A stretch of DNA of 64,000 bases from Mucilaginibacter jinjuensis (GCF_028596025.1 NZ_CP117167.1:4030001-4094000); one strand, 5' to 3'. Shown: positions 8,600 to 16,811, counted from the stretch's first letter. Numbers and translations: made by a program. The notes: generated by a model not told the origin, from the letters alone.

Positions 8600-9394
8600 A
8601 TGAGGCCAGTAGGAATTCCAGATTATATTAATCATTACATCGCTGACAAGATTGAACCTGCAGAGGTAAACGCTGCGTATCAGAAATTGCGTAAAACCGG
8701 CCCCGCCGAAGTCACCGTTTCCATACCGGCTTACAACGAAGAACTTACCATTGTGCAAACACTCTCTTCGCTCTGTAACAATATTACTGATCGCGCGGTT
8801 GAAATTGTAGTGGTTAACAATAACTCGAAAGACAAAACTGAGGAGCTTGTTAAAGCCTGCGGTGTTACCTGCGTTTTGCAAAGCATACAGGGTATTACCG
8901 TATCGCGCAATATGGGTTTAGATACGGCAACAGGTAAATACATTTTAAATGCTGATGCAGATACCATTTACCCGAAAGACTGGATCGAAGAAATGGTGAA
9001 ACCACTGGCAAACTCAGATAAAGTTGCCATTACTTACGGCCGTTTCTCCTTTATCCCTGTTGGCAACACTGGCAGGTTTACTTACTTTTTTTACGAATAC
9101 ATTGCCGATTTTACGCGGCTTTACAATAAATTCTTTAAAAACGAGGCTGTAAATGTTTATGGCTTTAACTCAGGGTTCCGCCGCGAGCAGGGTTTACAGG
9201 TTGATCACTTTAACCACCCGCCGGGCACCAATGAAGATGGATACCTGGCTTTGAAACTGAAAGCAAAAGGTTTCGGCGATTTATACCGCGTAACCAGCCC
9301 AAAAGCTATTGTTTGGACCACCGACAGGCGCATCCAAATTGATGGCGGATTATGGAAGGCTACCTTTAAACGCCTGAAGCGAGTTTTTGGATAA
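8600..9394 (+). CDS. Family 2 glycosyltransferase (GT-A fold)
   Basis: This 264-residue cytosolic glycosyltransferase has the GT2 start VSIPAYNEELTIVQTL near residue 40, a VVNNNSKDKT nucleotide-binding segment and LNADADTIYP as the DxD-like metal site near residues 117-126. NEDGYLALKLKAKGFGD provides the ED acceptor-base region. No membrane helices are evident. It is the first gene of the EPS region and lies upstream of a receiver protein, separated by a possible weak terminator at 9408-9428. The sugar donor and acceptor cannot be predicted. Confidence 0.85.
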   Translation: MRPVGIPDYINHYIADKIEPAEVNAAYQKLRKTGPAEVTVSIPAYNEELTIVQTLSSLCNNITDRAVEIVVVNNNSKDKTEELVKACGVTCVLQSIQGITVSRNMGLDTATGKYILNADADTIYPKDWIEEMVKPLANSDKVAITYGRFSFIPVGNTGRFTYFFYEYIADFTRLYNKFFKNEAVNVYGFNSGFRREQGLQVDHFNHPPGTNEDGYLALKLKAKGFGDLYRVTSPKAIVWTTDRRIQIDGGLWKATFKRLKRVFG

Positions 9395-9407
9395 AATTGT
9401 GATTCCC

Positions 9408-9428
9408 GAAACTGTAGGGGCAGTTTTT
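9408..9428 (+). terminator. Weak candidate terminator after the first EPS glycosyltransferase
   Basis: A 6-7 bp stem (GAAACTG/CAGTTTT) with a TAGGGG loop runs into a T tract. The stem is short, so termination may be partial. Confidence 0.4.
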
Positions 9429-9509
9429 ACGTAAAAGTTATAAAACAACATCACATATTTTAAAGTATCTTTAACGGTATAAAAATTCACATCAATAACA
9501 TTCCGAGAA

Positions 9510-9914
9510 ATGGGTTTAAATGATTCTGACCGCACCAAAATTCTTGCTGTAGAGGATGATGCTTACATGCAACTGATCCTTAAGAAATTCCTCAGCAAAA
9601 CTTATGATGTTGAAATTTTGCCGACAGCAATGGATGCACTCTCTTATTTGCAGAATGGCAACATCCCCGATCTGATTATTTCGGATCTGAACACGCCAAA
9701 CTTAAGCGGATTGGAACTGGTGGCCCAGTTAAGTGCAAGCGACTTTTTTAAATCGATACCGGTAATTATACTTTCGGGCGAAGACAGTTCGGAAACCCGT
9801 ATCAAATGCCTGGATAGTGGCGCTGATGACTTCATTGTAAAACCATTTAACCCGGCAGAGGTTGAAGCAAGGGTAAGAGCTATTTTAAGACGTATAGGTA
9901 AAATAACATATTAA
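9510..9914 (+). CDS. Stand-alone response regulator receiver domain (CheY-like)
   Basis: This 134-residue single receiver domain has all canonical residues: the acidic pair E15/D16-D17, phosphoacceptor Asp59 (IISDLNTP), Ser89 in ILSGE, and Lys111 in IVKPF. There is no output domain. It is followed after three bases by a phosphoglycosyl transferase whose own N-terminus is a pseudo-receiver, so the two are co-translated and may interact. No histidine kinase is encoded next to it. I infer that it links phosphorylation to initiation of EPS synthesis. Confidence 0.9.
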   Translation: MGLNDSDRTKILAVEDDAYMQLILKKFLSKTYDVEILPTAMDALSYLQNGNIPDLIISDLNTPNLSGLELVAQLSASDFFKSIPVIILSGEDSSETRIKCLDSGADDFIVKPFNPAEVEARVRAILRRIGKITY

Positions 9915-9917
9915 TTT

Positions 9918-11174
9918 ATGGGCGATTCTACTTTAGCAGACGGCAACATCAATTACCTGGCTGTAATACACGGCTCGGAAGATGTGATAGCGATGCTTAA
10001 TTGCTGTGACTTTGAAGACAGGCAGATACTTTACTTTAACAATGGCGTTGAGTTAGCATCAGCCTGGGAAAGTAAAAAACTAAATATTGTCGGTATTATT
10101 TCGCAGAGCGAGATATTGGCACCATCGGGCATAACCCTGCTCGAAGCTTTTAAAAACAAGGGACTGCCTAATGTACCCTTCTTTTTAATCTCCAACCAGT
10201 ACAATAGCAATCTTCGTAAACTGGCATTACAGGCCGGTGTGGTTGATGTATTTAAAGCCCCGGCTAAAATGCATAAAGTACAGCTACGGGTTAATTTTTT
10301 GATCAACCATTGGAAAGATATTAAAAGCAAGGTACACGAAAAGGTTAACGATACGTATACCGTACCACGCGGCAAACGCGCATTCGATATTTTCTTCTCA
10401 GGTTTAGCATTATTGATGCTTTCACCTTTATTCCTGCTTATTTACATATTGGTAAGGCTCGAGTCAAAAGGCCCTGCGTTTTACTATTCGTTACGTGTAG
10501 GTACAGGTTACCGGGTATTTAAATTCTATAAATTCAGATCGATGTTTGTTAATGCCGATCAGCGTTTAAAGGATTTGAAACACCTGAACCAATACTCTGC
10601 ATCCGGCGCAGATGCCCCGGCAGATAGCCCGGCACCCGTTACCAATGCCGCACCTGTAGAAACACAAAAATCGGTATCGCCGTCTCCGGTTACTACCATG
10701 CTGTGTAACGATTGTTTAAAAGCAGGTAAATGCCAGTTCCCGGTTTATGCCGATAAAAACAGCTGGTGCGAAAAGGATTACGCCAGCAACAAAAAAACTG
10801 CGGCTGGTTCGGCTTTCTTTAAATTGAAGAATGATCCGCGTATTACCAAGGTTGGTAACTTTATCCGCAATACCAGTATTGATGAGCTTCCACAGTTATG
10901 GAACGTTTTCATTGGCGACATGAGCATTGTAGGCAACCGCCCGCTTCCACTCTACGAAGCCGAAAAATTAACCACCGACAAATACGCCCTACGCTTTAAT
11001 GCCCCAGCCGGAATAACCGGATTATGGCAGGTAGAAAAACGGGGTAAAGGCGATATGAGTGAAGAAGAACGTTTGATGCTTGATAACGTTTACGCCAAAA
11101 ACCACAGCCTTAAAAACGACTTACGCCTGATATTTAAAACCATACCAGCGTTGTTGCAAAAGGAAAGCGTTTAG
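9918..11174 (+). CDS. Pseudo-receiver fused to polyprenyl-phosphate sugar phosphotransferase (WcaJ/WbaP-like)
   Basis: This enzyme would transfer a sugar-1-phosphate to undecaprenyl phosphate and so start EPS repeat-unit synthesis. Residues 1-125 resemble a receiver domain but have Gln63 where the phospho-Asp should be (IISQSE) while keeping Lys113. Residues 150-182 hold the start motif RGKRAFDIFFS and the membrane-entering hydrophobic helix. Residues 199-209 show FKFYKFRSMF. A ~75-residue insert follows, Ala/Pro-rich and then carrying Cys263, Cys266, Cys272 and Cys284. The core resumes at FFKLKNDPRITK, with the Asp322-Glu323 catalytic pair in SIDELPQLWN, GNRPLPLYE and APAGITGLWQVEKRGKG. The long Cys-bearing insert is, as I recall, found in other Bacteroidota sugar transferases. 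Confidence 0.9.
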   Translation: MGDSTLADGNINYLAVIHGSEDVIAMLNCCDFEDRQILYFNNGVELASAWESKKLNIVGIISQSEILAPSGITLLEAFKNKGLPNVPFFLISNQYNSNLRKLALQAGVVDVFKAPAKMHKVQLRVNFLINHWKDIKSKVHEKVNDTYTVPRGKRAFDIFFSGLALLMLSPLFLLIYILVRLESKGPAFYYSLRVGTGYRVFKFYKFRSMFVNADQRLKDLKHLNQYSASGADAPADSPAPVTNAAPVETQKSVSPSPVTTMLCNDCLKAGKCQFPVYADKNSWCEKDYASNKKTAAGSAFFKLKNDPRITKVGNFIRNTSIDELPQLWNVFIGDMSIVGNRPLPLYEAEKLTTDKYALRFNAPAGITGLWQVEKRGKGDMSEEERLMLDNVYAKNHSLKNDLRLIFKTIPALLQKESV

Positions 11175-11219
11175 ATTGGTTGTCTGTTATCGGTTGTCTG
11201 TTGTCAGATAAAAAAATCC

Positions 11220-11269
11220 ATATAAAAGAGAAAGGCCCGGCATTAATGCCGGGCCTTTCTCTTTTATAT
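11220..11269. terminator. Perfect 50-bp palindrome, bidirectional terminator
   Basis: Bases 11220-11244 are exactly complementary to 11245-11269, with core AAAGGCCCGGCATT and flanking AAAAGAG/CTCTTTT. Each strand therefore gives a GC-rich stem preceded by A's and followed by T's. It lies between convergent genes and should terminate both. Confidence 0.85.
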
Positions 11270-11274
11270 TTCTC

Positions 11275-11402
11275 CGTCATGCTGAACTTGTTTCAGCACC
11301 CCAAAGGACAGGTCTGCTACTTTAATTTTGTCAACTTAGCATTTGTATACTTAGCATGTGAGATCCTGAAACAATCCCGATAGCTATCGGGACAGGATGA
11401 CG
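11275..11402. repeat. Composite repeat, CGTCATGCTGAACTTG family, copy 1
   Basis: The left arm CGTCATGCTGAACTTGTTTC pairs with a right arm CTGAAACAA...CAGGATGACG. The right arm is interrupted by an internal palindrome TCCCGATAGCTATCGGGA. Related copies lie at 35435-35520 and 36368-36479, with the internal hairpin present or absent in different positions. Confidence 0.75.
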
Positions 11403-11454
11403 TGTTGTGAACTCCGACAACCGACAACTGACAACTGATAACCGACAACAGAAC

Positions 11455-12069
11455 CTACGCCCTAACCCACTCCTTCAAATCAAAATCATAACGCTTAATC
11501 ACCTTAGCCGGGTTACCTGCAGCTACAGAATATGGCGGGATGCTTTTAGTTACCACTGCCCCACCAGCCACTACGCTATGCTTGCCAATGGTTACGCCCG
11601 ATGTAATTACCGAGTTGGCAGCTATCCAGCAATCATCTTCAATAATGATGGGATTGGTTATTACAGGCTGATCTACAATCGGTACATTCACATCGGTATA
11701 AACATGATTTAAAGCGCTGGCTACAATATTTTGGGCGAAGATTACATTATTACCTATAGTAACAGGACCGATAATTACGTTGCTCATGCCGATTAACGAT
11801 CTGCTCCCGATCAGCACATCACCTACGCCATTATTAATAGTAGAGAAGCTTTCTATAGCCGAATGTGCGCCCATTTCGAAACGGTTAAATGGCAATACAT
11901 CCAGTCGGGTACGGTTGTGCACTTTGGCGCCTTTGCCGCGTTTATGGATAAACGGGTTTACAAACCACTTTACCCAAAGCCGTGGCCGGGCTTCGCCGCT
12001 TGGTATCAGCATCCAGTGTACAAAGGCTTTTAACGATGGATTCTCTTTTATCTTTTCCTTTAATGACAT
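11455..12069 (-). CDS. Hexapeptide-repeat acyltransferase (EPS O-acetyltransferase)
   Basis: This is a left-handed beta-helix acyltransferase of the LbH/WcaF-like type, probably acetylating an EPS sugar. Hexapeptide turns run through IGSRSLIGMSNVIIGPVTIGN and IIEDDCWIAANSVI, ending in VVAGGAVVTKSIPPYSVAAGNPAKVIKRY, the classic C-terminal signature. I chose the ATG at 12069 (start MSLKEKIKENPS, 204 residues). The frame is open further upstream, but that part overlaps the preceding gene and reads as low-quality sequence. It follows the GT2 gene by 10 bases, so it belongs to the 14173-to-11455 minus-strand operon. Confidence 0.87.
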   Translation of the reverse strand: MSLKEKIKENPSLKAFVHWMLIPSGEARPRLWVKWFVNPFIHKRGKGAKVHNRTRLDVLPFNRFEMGAHSAIESFSTINNGVGDVLIGSRSLIGMSNVIIGPVTIGNNVIFAQNIVASALNHVYTDVNVPIVDQPVITNPIIIEDDCWIAANSVITSGVTIGKHSVVAGGAVVTKSIPPYSVAAGNPAKVIKRYDFDLKEWVRA

Positions 12070-12079
12070 GGTATGCTTC

Positions 12080-13252
12080 TTATTTTCTTTTAGCTTTTTC
12101 CCAAACCGCACTTTGTTTACCTGCCGAGTAACGGAAGATACCCCGGATAACAGCATAGTTCATCATACAAAAGTAGTATGGGATAAACAGGATCTTTACT
12201 TTAATCTGCTTGCTTTCCAGTATCCAACCCAGCAATGATGCACCGTAGAATGCGATCTGTGCAGCCAGTAAAACATCATACAATATACTGTCGTAGCCAC
12301 TTACTACAATAACAATATTGATAATTAAAGCCAGGATCATCAGGAAAGGAACAACCGTCCACCTCAATACCCGGTGGCTCACATATTGAAACGTTAACAC
12401 AGGCTGTTTAAACGGATTCAGCAGACTTTTTAACCACACGATGGATTGGATACCACCCGCCGCAATCCTGATCTTGCGCTTCAGCTCCTCGCCTACACTT
12501 TCAGATCCATTCTCTGTGGCATAAGCCTCTGGCTCATAAACTACGCGATAACCTTCGTCAGCAACCAATAGGGAGATCATAAAATCGTCCAAAATGGTAT
12601 TAACCGGCACGGGGCGATATAGATCAGTACGGATACTAAATAACTCTCCCGCAGCACCTACAACAGTATGCAACTCAGCATCCCAGGTTTTTAATTTCGA
12701 TTCGTATTTCCAGTAAAAACCCTCGCCTGCGGTGGCATCGGCAGTTTCATCGGCATGTACACGTTTCTCTCCGGCCACGGCGCCAATTTTAGGATCGGCA
12801 TAATGGCGGCAAATCTTAATCAGCGCATCAGCATTTAAAAAGGTATTGGCATCAGTAAATACCACAACTTCGGTAGTCACCTCGTCCATAGCGCGGTGCA
12901 CTGCTGCAATTTTACCACTACGGCCTTCTTTGTGCATTAATTTAATTTCGGCGTAAGCGGCCACCAGTTCGGGTGTGCTGTCGCTCGATCCATCGGTTAC
13001 AAAAACGTATTGCACCTTACCTGCCGGGTAATTAAGCGCAAGCGTGTTTTTTATCTTCTCAACAATAAAATCTTGTTCGTTATAGGCCGCAACAATTAAC
13101 GTACAGGTTGGCAATGATGCAAAATCTTCTGCCGGGGGCACACGCTTACCTTTAACTGCGCGCCTGATCTTAATCAGGAAAAACAGTAGGATGCCGTATC
13201 CAAAAAAGGCGTAAAATACTATAAACAGGCTAAGCCAAAGTGCTATTTTCAT
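12080..13252 (-). CDS. Membrane-anchored family 2 glycosyltransferase
   Basis: This 390-residue processive-type GT2 has an N-terminal membrane helix (residues 4-28), a catalytic GT-A domain and about three C-terminal helices. Seen motifs are LIVAAYNEQDFI, the nucleotide-binding VTDGSSDSTPELV, the VFTDANTF DxD-like site and DDFMISLLVADEGYRV. It lacks an obvious QxxRW; RKIRIAAGG occupies that place. It follows the GT2 gene upstream with no gap (stop at 13253, start at 13252) and precedes the acyltransferase by 10 bases. The role is extension of an EPS repeat unit at the inner membrane; sugar unknown. Confidence 0.85.
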   Translation of the reverse strand: MKIALWLSLFIVFYAFFGYGILLFFLIKIRRAVKGKRVPPAEDFASLPTCTLIVAAYNEQDFIVEKIKNTLALNYPAGKVQYVFVTDGSSDSTPELVAAYAEIKLMHKEGRSGKIAAVHRAMDEVTTEVVVFTDANTFLNADALIKICRHYADPKIGAVAGEKRVHADETADATAGEGFYWKYESKLKTWDAELHTVVGAAGELFSIRTDLYRPVPVNTILDDFMISLLVADEGYRVVYEPEAYATENGSESVGEELKRKIRIAAGGIQSIVWLKSLLNPFKQPVLTFQYVSHRVLRWTVVPFLMILALIINIVIVVSGYDSILYDVLLAAQIAFYGASLLGWILESKQIKVKILFIPYYFCMMNYAVIRGIFRYSAGKQSAVWEKAKRK

Positions 13253-14173
13253 TTATCGTGTAATGGGGTATCCTAAATTATCACTGTCTTTTTTCTCTGT
13301 AATATTCCACCAAATGGCTTTTAATAAGAGCGTTGTAAAACCCTTTTGCTTATTCTTTTTGTAGTTGATGATATTACGCGGCGTAACTAATAATATAAAG
13401 TAAACATAAAAAAATATCCTCGCTATAAATGGTGCGTTACGGCGGATAAACAAAATGCGATTACGATTCATAAAGTACTCCTTCAAACCACTTGCCTTAC
13501 CCACCGAAACTGATTCTTTATGATAAATAAGTGCCTGCGGTACAAACCAGATCTCATAACCGGCCTGTACAACCCTGTCGCACCAATCCATCTCCTCATA
13601 ATATAAAAAGAAGTTTTCGGCCATTAAACCGGCTTCGTCCATTGCCTCGCGTTTCAGCATCATAGCTGCACCGTGGGCATAGCCTGTTACACCCAGGTTG
13701 TCATCATACTGGCCTTTATCGGGCTCAAACTGGCCGATGCAATAGTTACGGCAGGTATAATAATTCATGGGTGTGAATCCTGCATATTGAAGCGTATCGG
13801 GCTGGTCGAAGTACCTGATCTTGGGCGATACCATACCTACTTCCGGGTTTTCATCCATTACCTTTACCAGGGTTTCTATCAAGCCAGCAGTAAACTCGGT
13901 ATCGTTATTTACAAAGAATAAATATTCGCCTTTTGCTTCTTTTATACCTAAATTGTTACCACCTGCAAACCCCAGGTTAAGCTCGGAACGGATAAATTTG
14001 ATACCGGGATATTTTTGCTCCCATTCGGGCACACTATTTACCTTGCTCCCGTTATCAACAACTATAATTTCTACCTCCAAATATGCGTTAGTAGTAGCAA
14101 TAGACGACAAAAGTTGCTCGGTAATGAAACTTTGATTGAAATTAACCGTAATGACAGAGACTGTTTTCTTCAT
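13253..14173 (-). CDS. Family 2 glycosyltransferase (rhamnosyltransferase-like)
   Basis: This 306-residue soluble GT2 starts VSVITVNFNQSFIT and has VVDNGSKVNS, the NLGFAGGNNLGIKEA motif and FFVNNDTEF as the DxD equivalent. GYAHGAAMMLKREA and FFLYYEEMDWCDRV carry the ED acceptor-base site. This architecture is common in rhamnosyltransferase-type WbbL proteins, though the sugar cannot be inferred. It is the first gene of a three-gene minus-strand operon, divergent from the partner-switching cassette at 14222. Confidence 0.87.
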   Translation of the reverse strand: MKKTVSVITVNFNQSFITEQLLSSIATTNAYLEVEIIVVDNGSKVNSVPEWEQKYPGIKFIRSELNLGFAGGNNLGIKEAKGEYLFFVNNDTEFTAGLIETLVKVMDENPEVGMVSPKIRYFDQPDTLQYAGFTPMNYYTCRNYCIGQFEPDKGQYDDNLGVTGYAHGAAMMLKREAMDEAGLMAENFFLYYEEMDWCDRVVQAGYEIWFVPQALIYHKESVSVGKASGLKEYFMNRNRILFIRRNAPFIARIFFYVYFILLVTPRNIINYKKNKQKGFTTLLLKAIWWNITEKKDSDNLGYPITR

Positions 14174-14221
14174 ATATTAAATACACGGTGTTTAACGTAA
14201 CAAACAGCCGATTAAGTTACA

Positions 14222-14794
14222 TTGAATATATCGATACAATTGGATAATAAAAAAATAATATCGAAAGAGGTTTCCAACTTCCAGAAACTGAATGAGCAGC
14301 ACACGCATATCGATCAGAAACTGGATGAGTTGATTGCGCTTTTAAGTGAGAGCAACCTGGATAGTGAATCGGTAAAATTAATCCAAAACAAATTTAATAA
14401 AGCACTTGAAGTAAGCGATATTGATAAAAGCCAGATCCATCATTTTAAAAAAATAGATAAGTTAAGTGAAACCTCATCGCGCGAAGAGTTGCTGGATGAA
14501 TTCAGCGTTTTATTAACTAATACCCGCATCGACAGCAGCCAGGCCCGCAAATTTATCAGGCAAGAGCGTACTTCAAACTTTGTGCTGATGATGATTGGTG
14601 TGGTAATGATAGGCCTTGGCTTCGCCATGATCATTATGCCGGCACCGCCGTACTTCGAAATGTTTACCATTTATTATTTTAATCCAAATGATGGAGTTAC
14701 TATAATGGATGTTATCTCTTTACTTATTATATTAGCGGGAGTGTACCTCCTTATAAAAACGTTCTATAAGAAAAATATTGCCCGATCAAAATGA
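14222..14794 (+). CDS. Uncharacterised two-helix membrane protein of the partner-switching cassette
   Basis: I do not recognise this family. The 190-residue product has a charged, helical cytosolic segment (1-115, probable coiled coil with repeated hydrophobic spacing) and two membrane helices (about 121-140 and 162-182). The first in-frame start after the upstream stop is TTG at 14222; no in-frame ATG precedes the conserved-looking body, so the start is uncertain. It overlaps the next gene by four bases (ATGA), which ties it to the phosphatase. A membrane sensor or anchor for the SpoIIE/STAS/HATPase proteins is plausible from position only. Confidence 0.7.
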   Translation: MNISIQLDNKKIISKEVSNFQKLNEQHTHIDQKLDELIALLSESNLDSESVKLIQNKFNKALEVSDIDKSQIHHFKKIDKLSETSSREELLDEFSVLLTNTRIDSSQARKFIRQERTSNFVLMMIGVVMIGLGFAMIIMPAPPYFEMFTIYYFNPNDGVTIMDVISLLIILAGVYLLIKTFYKKNIARSK

Positions 14795-15936
14795 CAGATA
14801 CGCCGGTACTTAAAAAGATTCTGTTGGTTGACGATAATCCGCTCTTCCTGAAAATGCTGTCAAAAGCATTCAGCAAAGCTGGATTCGAATGCACAATTGC
14901 CGAATCAGCCAACGAGGCTATCCGCAAGCTATCAACCGATTTGCCCGATGCTATCCTCTCTGATTACCAGATGCCCAAAATGAATGGCATTGAGTTTCGG
15001 AAATATATTTTGAAACAACCCGAACTCAAAGACATCCCCTTCATATTCCTTACCGATTTCTCTGATAAAGAATTGGTAAACACCGGCCTCGACCTCCATG
15101 CTATTGATTATGTAATTAAGGACACTCCCATCAACGTAATTATAGCCAAGATCAACAATCTGCTGGCCACTGTAAGTAAACAACGTGAGCTCTCTGAACT
15201 GGAGGTTAAAAAAGCTGTAGCAGCTTTAAATATCCGCTCTGTACCGCAAAAAGCCCCTGTTGTTGAGGGATATGAGGTTAACTTCTGGCATAAATCCTTC
15301 CAGGATATTCCTGGGGGAGATTTTATCGATTTTATACAGGTAACAGACCGCTTTAGCTTTGTGATCCTGGGCGATGTAATGGGCAAAAAATGGATGGCCT
15401 GGTTTCTGAGCTTCAGCTTTTTAAGTTACATCCGTGCGGCGGTACGTTTTGGGGTTTCTGCCCATGAATATTCTGCAGCCGGTATACTCGAAAAAGTAAA
15501 CCAGGTTATTTGCGAGGATGATGCGCTGAAAGATATTTTGGCGAGCCTCTCTTTGTTGATGATTGATCACGAAACCAACCAGGTAACATACGCCGGTGCC
15601 GGCGACCTGCCCCTGCTTTATTATGAGGCCAAGACTAAGAAATTTGAATCCCTGCGCTGCAACGGATTATTACTTGGCTTATTTGCAGACGGACAATATG
15701 ATCAACAACAGATCAGCATGAACCCGGGCGATCAACTCTTTATATTTACCGACGGTATCATTGATTTCGCTATACCCGGCGGTACCAAAACCGATTATAA
15801 TTTGTTTCAGCAAAAACTGGAAGGTATAACGAGCAGTAAAAATTCGTTCGAAAAACTGAAACAGTTTCTGACCAAACAGCCGCAAGCATCACTGGTTGAT
15901 GATTGCAGCATTATCCACATCTACAAAACAGTCTAA
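14791..15936 (+). CDS. Receiver-SpoIIE/PP2C serine phosphatase (RsbU-like)
   Basis: This 381-residue protein joins a receiver domain (1-125; acidic pair in VDDNP, phospho-Asp58 in LSDYQMP, Lys114 in VIKDTP) to a PPM/SpoIIE phosphatase domain (~165-380). Metal-binding motifs seen are PGGDFIDF, ILGDVMGK, TYAGAGDLP and IFTDGII. In partner switching such enzymes dephosphorylate a STAS anti-sigma antagonist, here the next gene. Phosphorylation of the receiver would control this step. It lies in a four-gene plus-strand operon inside the EPS region. Confidence 0.9.
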   Translation: MTDTPVLKKILLVDDNPLFLKMLSKAFSKAGFECTIAESANEAIRKLSTDLPDAILSDYQMPKMNGIEFRKYILKQPELKDIPFIFLTDFSDKELVNTGLDLHAIDYVIKDTPINVIIAKINNLLATVSKQRELSELEVKKAVAALNIRSVPQKAPVVEGYEVNFWHKSFQDIPGGDFIDFIQVTDRFSFVILGDVMGKKWMAWFLSFSFLSYIRAAVRFGVSAHEYSAAGILEKVNQVICEDDALKDILASLSLLMIDHETNQVTYAGAGDLPLLYYEAKTKKFESLRCNGLLLGLFADGQYDQQQISMNPGDQLFIFTDGIIDFAIPGGTKTDYNLFQQKLEGITSSKNSFEKLKQFLTKQPQASLVDDCSIIHIYKTV

Positions 15937-15940
15937 AAAA

Positions 15941-16276
15941 ATGATTGATATTATTACAAACCAGGATAACTACCTACTGGTTGATGTTAACATCCAGGAA
16001 GCTAATATGGCCAATGCCGATACCTTTAAATCGGAGGTTATTGCCATGCTGGATCAATACCGCAAAAAAATCGTTTTAAGCCTTCACCATGTTAATTATA
16101 TCGACAGTACATTTTTAGGGGCACTGGTAGCTGCGTTAAAGCACGCCATAGCATTAAAGCTAGATATTGCACTGGTTGGCTTAAACAAAGACATTCGCGA
16201 TTTGCTGGTACTGATACGCCTCGATAAAGTTTTCAAGATCTACGATACTTTTAGCGACGCCACTAAAGAAAACTAA
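15941..16276 (+). CDS. STAS-domain anti-sigma factor antagonist (RsbV/SpoIIAA-like)
   Basis: This single STAS domain of 111 residues has the conserved switch segment NYIDSTFLGAL with Ser56, the position phosphorylated in RsbV/SpoIIAA proteins. I start it at the ATG at 15941, four bases after the phosphatase stop; an upstream in-frame ATG at 15896 lies inside the phosphatase gene and is less likely. The predicted cycle is phosphorylation by the neighbouring HATPase and dephosphorylation by the SpoIIE protein. Target output is unknown. Confidence 0.88.
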   Translation: MIDIITNQDNYLLVDVNIQEANMANADTFKSEVIAMLDQYRKKIVLSLHHVNYIDSTFLGALVAALKHAIALKLDIALVGLNKDIRDLLVLIRLDKVFKIYDTFSDATKEN

Positions 16277-16279
16277 CAC

Positions 16280-16286
16280 AGGAGAA
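16280..16286 (+). promoter_or_regulatory. Shine-Dalgarno site for the GTG-started HATPase gene
   Basis: AGGAGAA is placed 6-7 bases upstream of GTG 16293. Strong Shine-Dalgarno sequences are uncommon in this window, so it supports the non-ATG start. Confidence 0.7.
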
Positions 16287-16292
16287 GATAAA

Positions 16293-16811
16293 GTGCTTGT
16301 ACAGAAATCTTTCACCCTGGCCCATTTCGATAGCATGCCTGCTAATTTATTAGAAGAGATATTGCTATTGATAAAAACCAATATACCAAACGGCGAGGGT
16401 ACCCGCGAGCTACTTTTTAAATCGAAATTTATACTGACCGAGCTACTTACCAATGCAATAAAGCATGCCAATACGCATGAAGTTAAGCTCAATATCGAGA
16501 TTAAAGATAGTGTAGTTAAATTCGAGAAACAGGATTATGGCAACCCGTTAATTTTGCCCCAGGTTAAGAATGATCAGTTTGAAAATGCAATAATTGTCAC
16601 TGCTGATATCATGCACATCTTATATGCAGTTGAAAAAGAAGGCGTAGCCTATTTTTATTGCCATGAAAACACGGTGCCTTCTATCGATACCGAAAACGAT
16701 TTCCCCGAACATTTCGGCCTGCTGATCATCACCAAAGCGGCCGACGATTTTAGCTACCGGTACGATAGCGAAACCAACCTCAACACCTTTACAGCTACCG
16801 TTAGCCTTTAG
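16293..16811 (+). CDS. HATPase anti-sigma-type serine kinase (RsbW-like)
   Basis: This 172-residue GHKL ATPase has the N-box FILTELLTNAIKHANTHEV and a following KFEKQDYGNP segment in place of the DxGxG box. FGLLIITKAADDFSY occupies the position of the C-terminal GLGL helix. Such proteins phosphorylate a STAS partner and bind a sigma factor or other target. An AGGAGAA sequence at 16280-16286 lies seven bases before a GTG and decides the start at 16293. The 3' end overlaps the convergent flippase gene by 11 bases. Confidence 0.82.
   Translation: MLVQKSFTLAHFDSMPANLLEEILLLIKTNIPNGEGTRELLFKSKFILTELLTNAIKHANTHEVKLNIEIKDSVVKFEKQDYGNPLILPQVKNDQFENAIIVTADIMHILYAVEKEGVAYFYCHENTVPSIDTENDFPEHFGLLIITKAADDFSYRYDSETNLNTFTATVSL

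Larger units (their letters stand above)
11178..11449. repeat. Stacked inverted repeats between convergent genes
   Basis: The 280-base gap between the phosphoglycosyl transferase and the convergent acyltransferase is filled with nested symmetry. Outer arms built of GGTTGTCTGTTATC (11178-11206) and its rough complement GATAACCGACAAC (11428-11449) enclose a 50-bp palindrome (11220-11269) and a GTCATGCTGAAC-type element (11275-11402). No coding capacity is seen. Confidence 0.7.

Noticed and set aside
15896..15940. Upstream ATG for the STAS gene
   Set aside because: It lies inside the phosphatase coding sequence and adds 15 residues without family match; ATG 15941 is just behind the stop.
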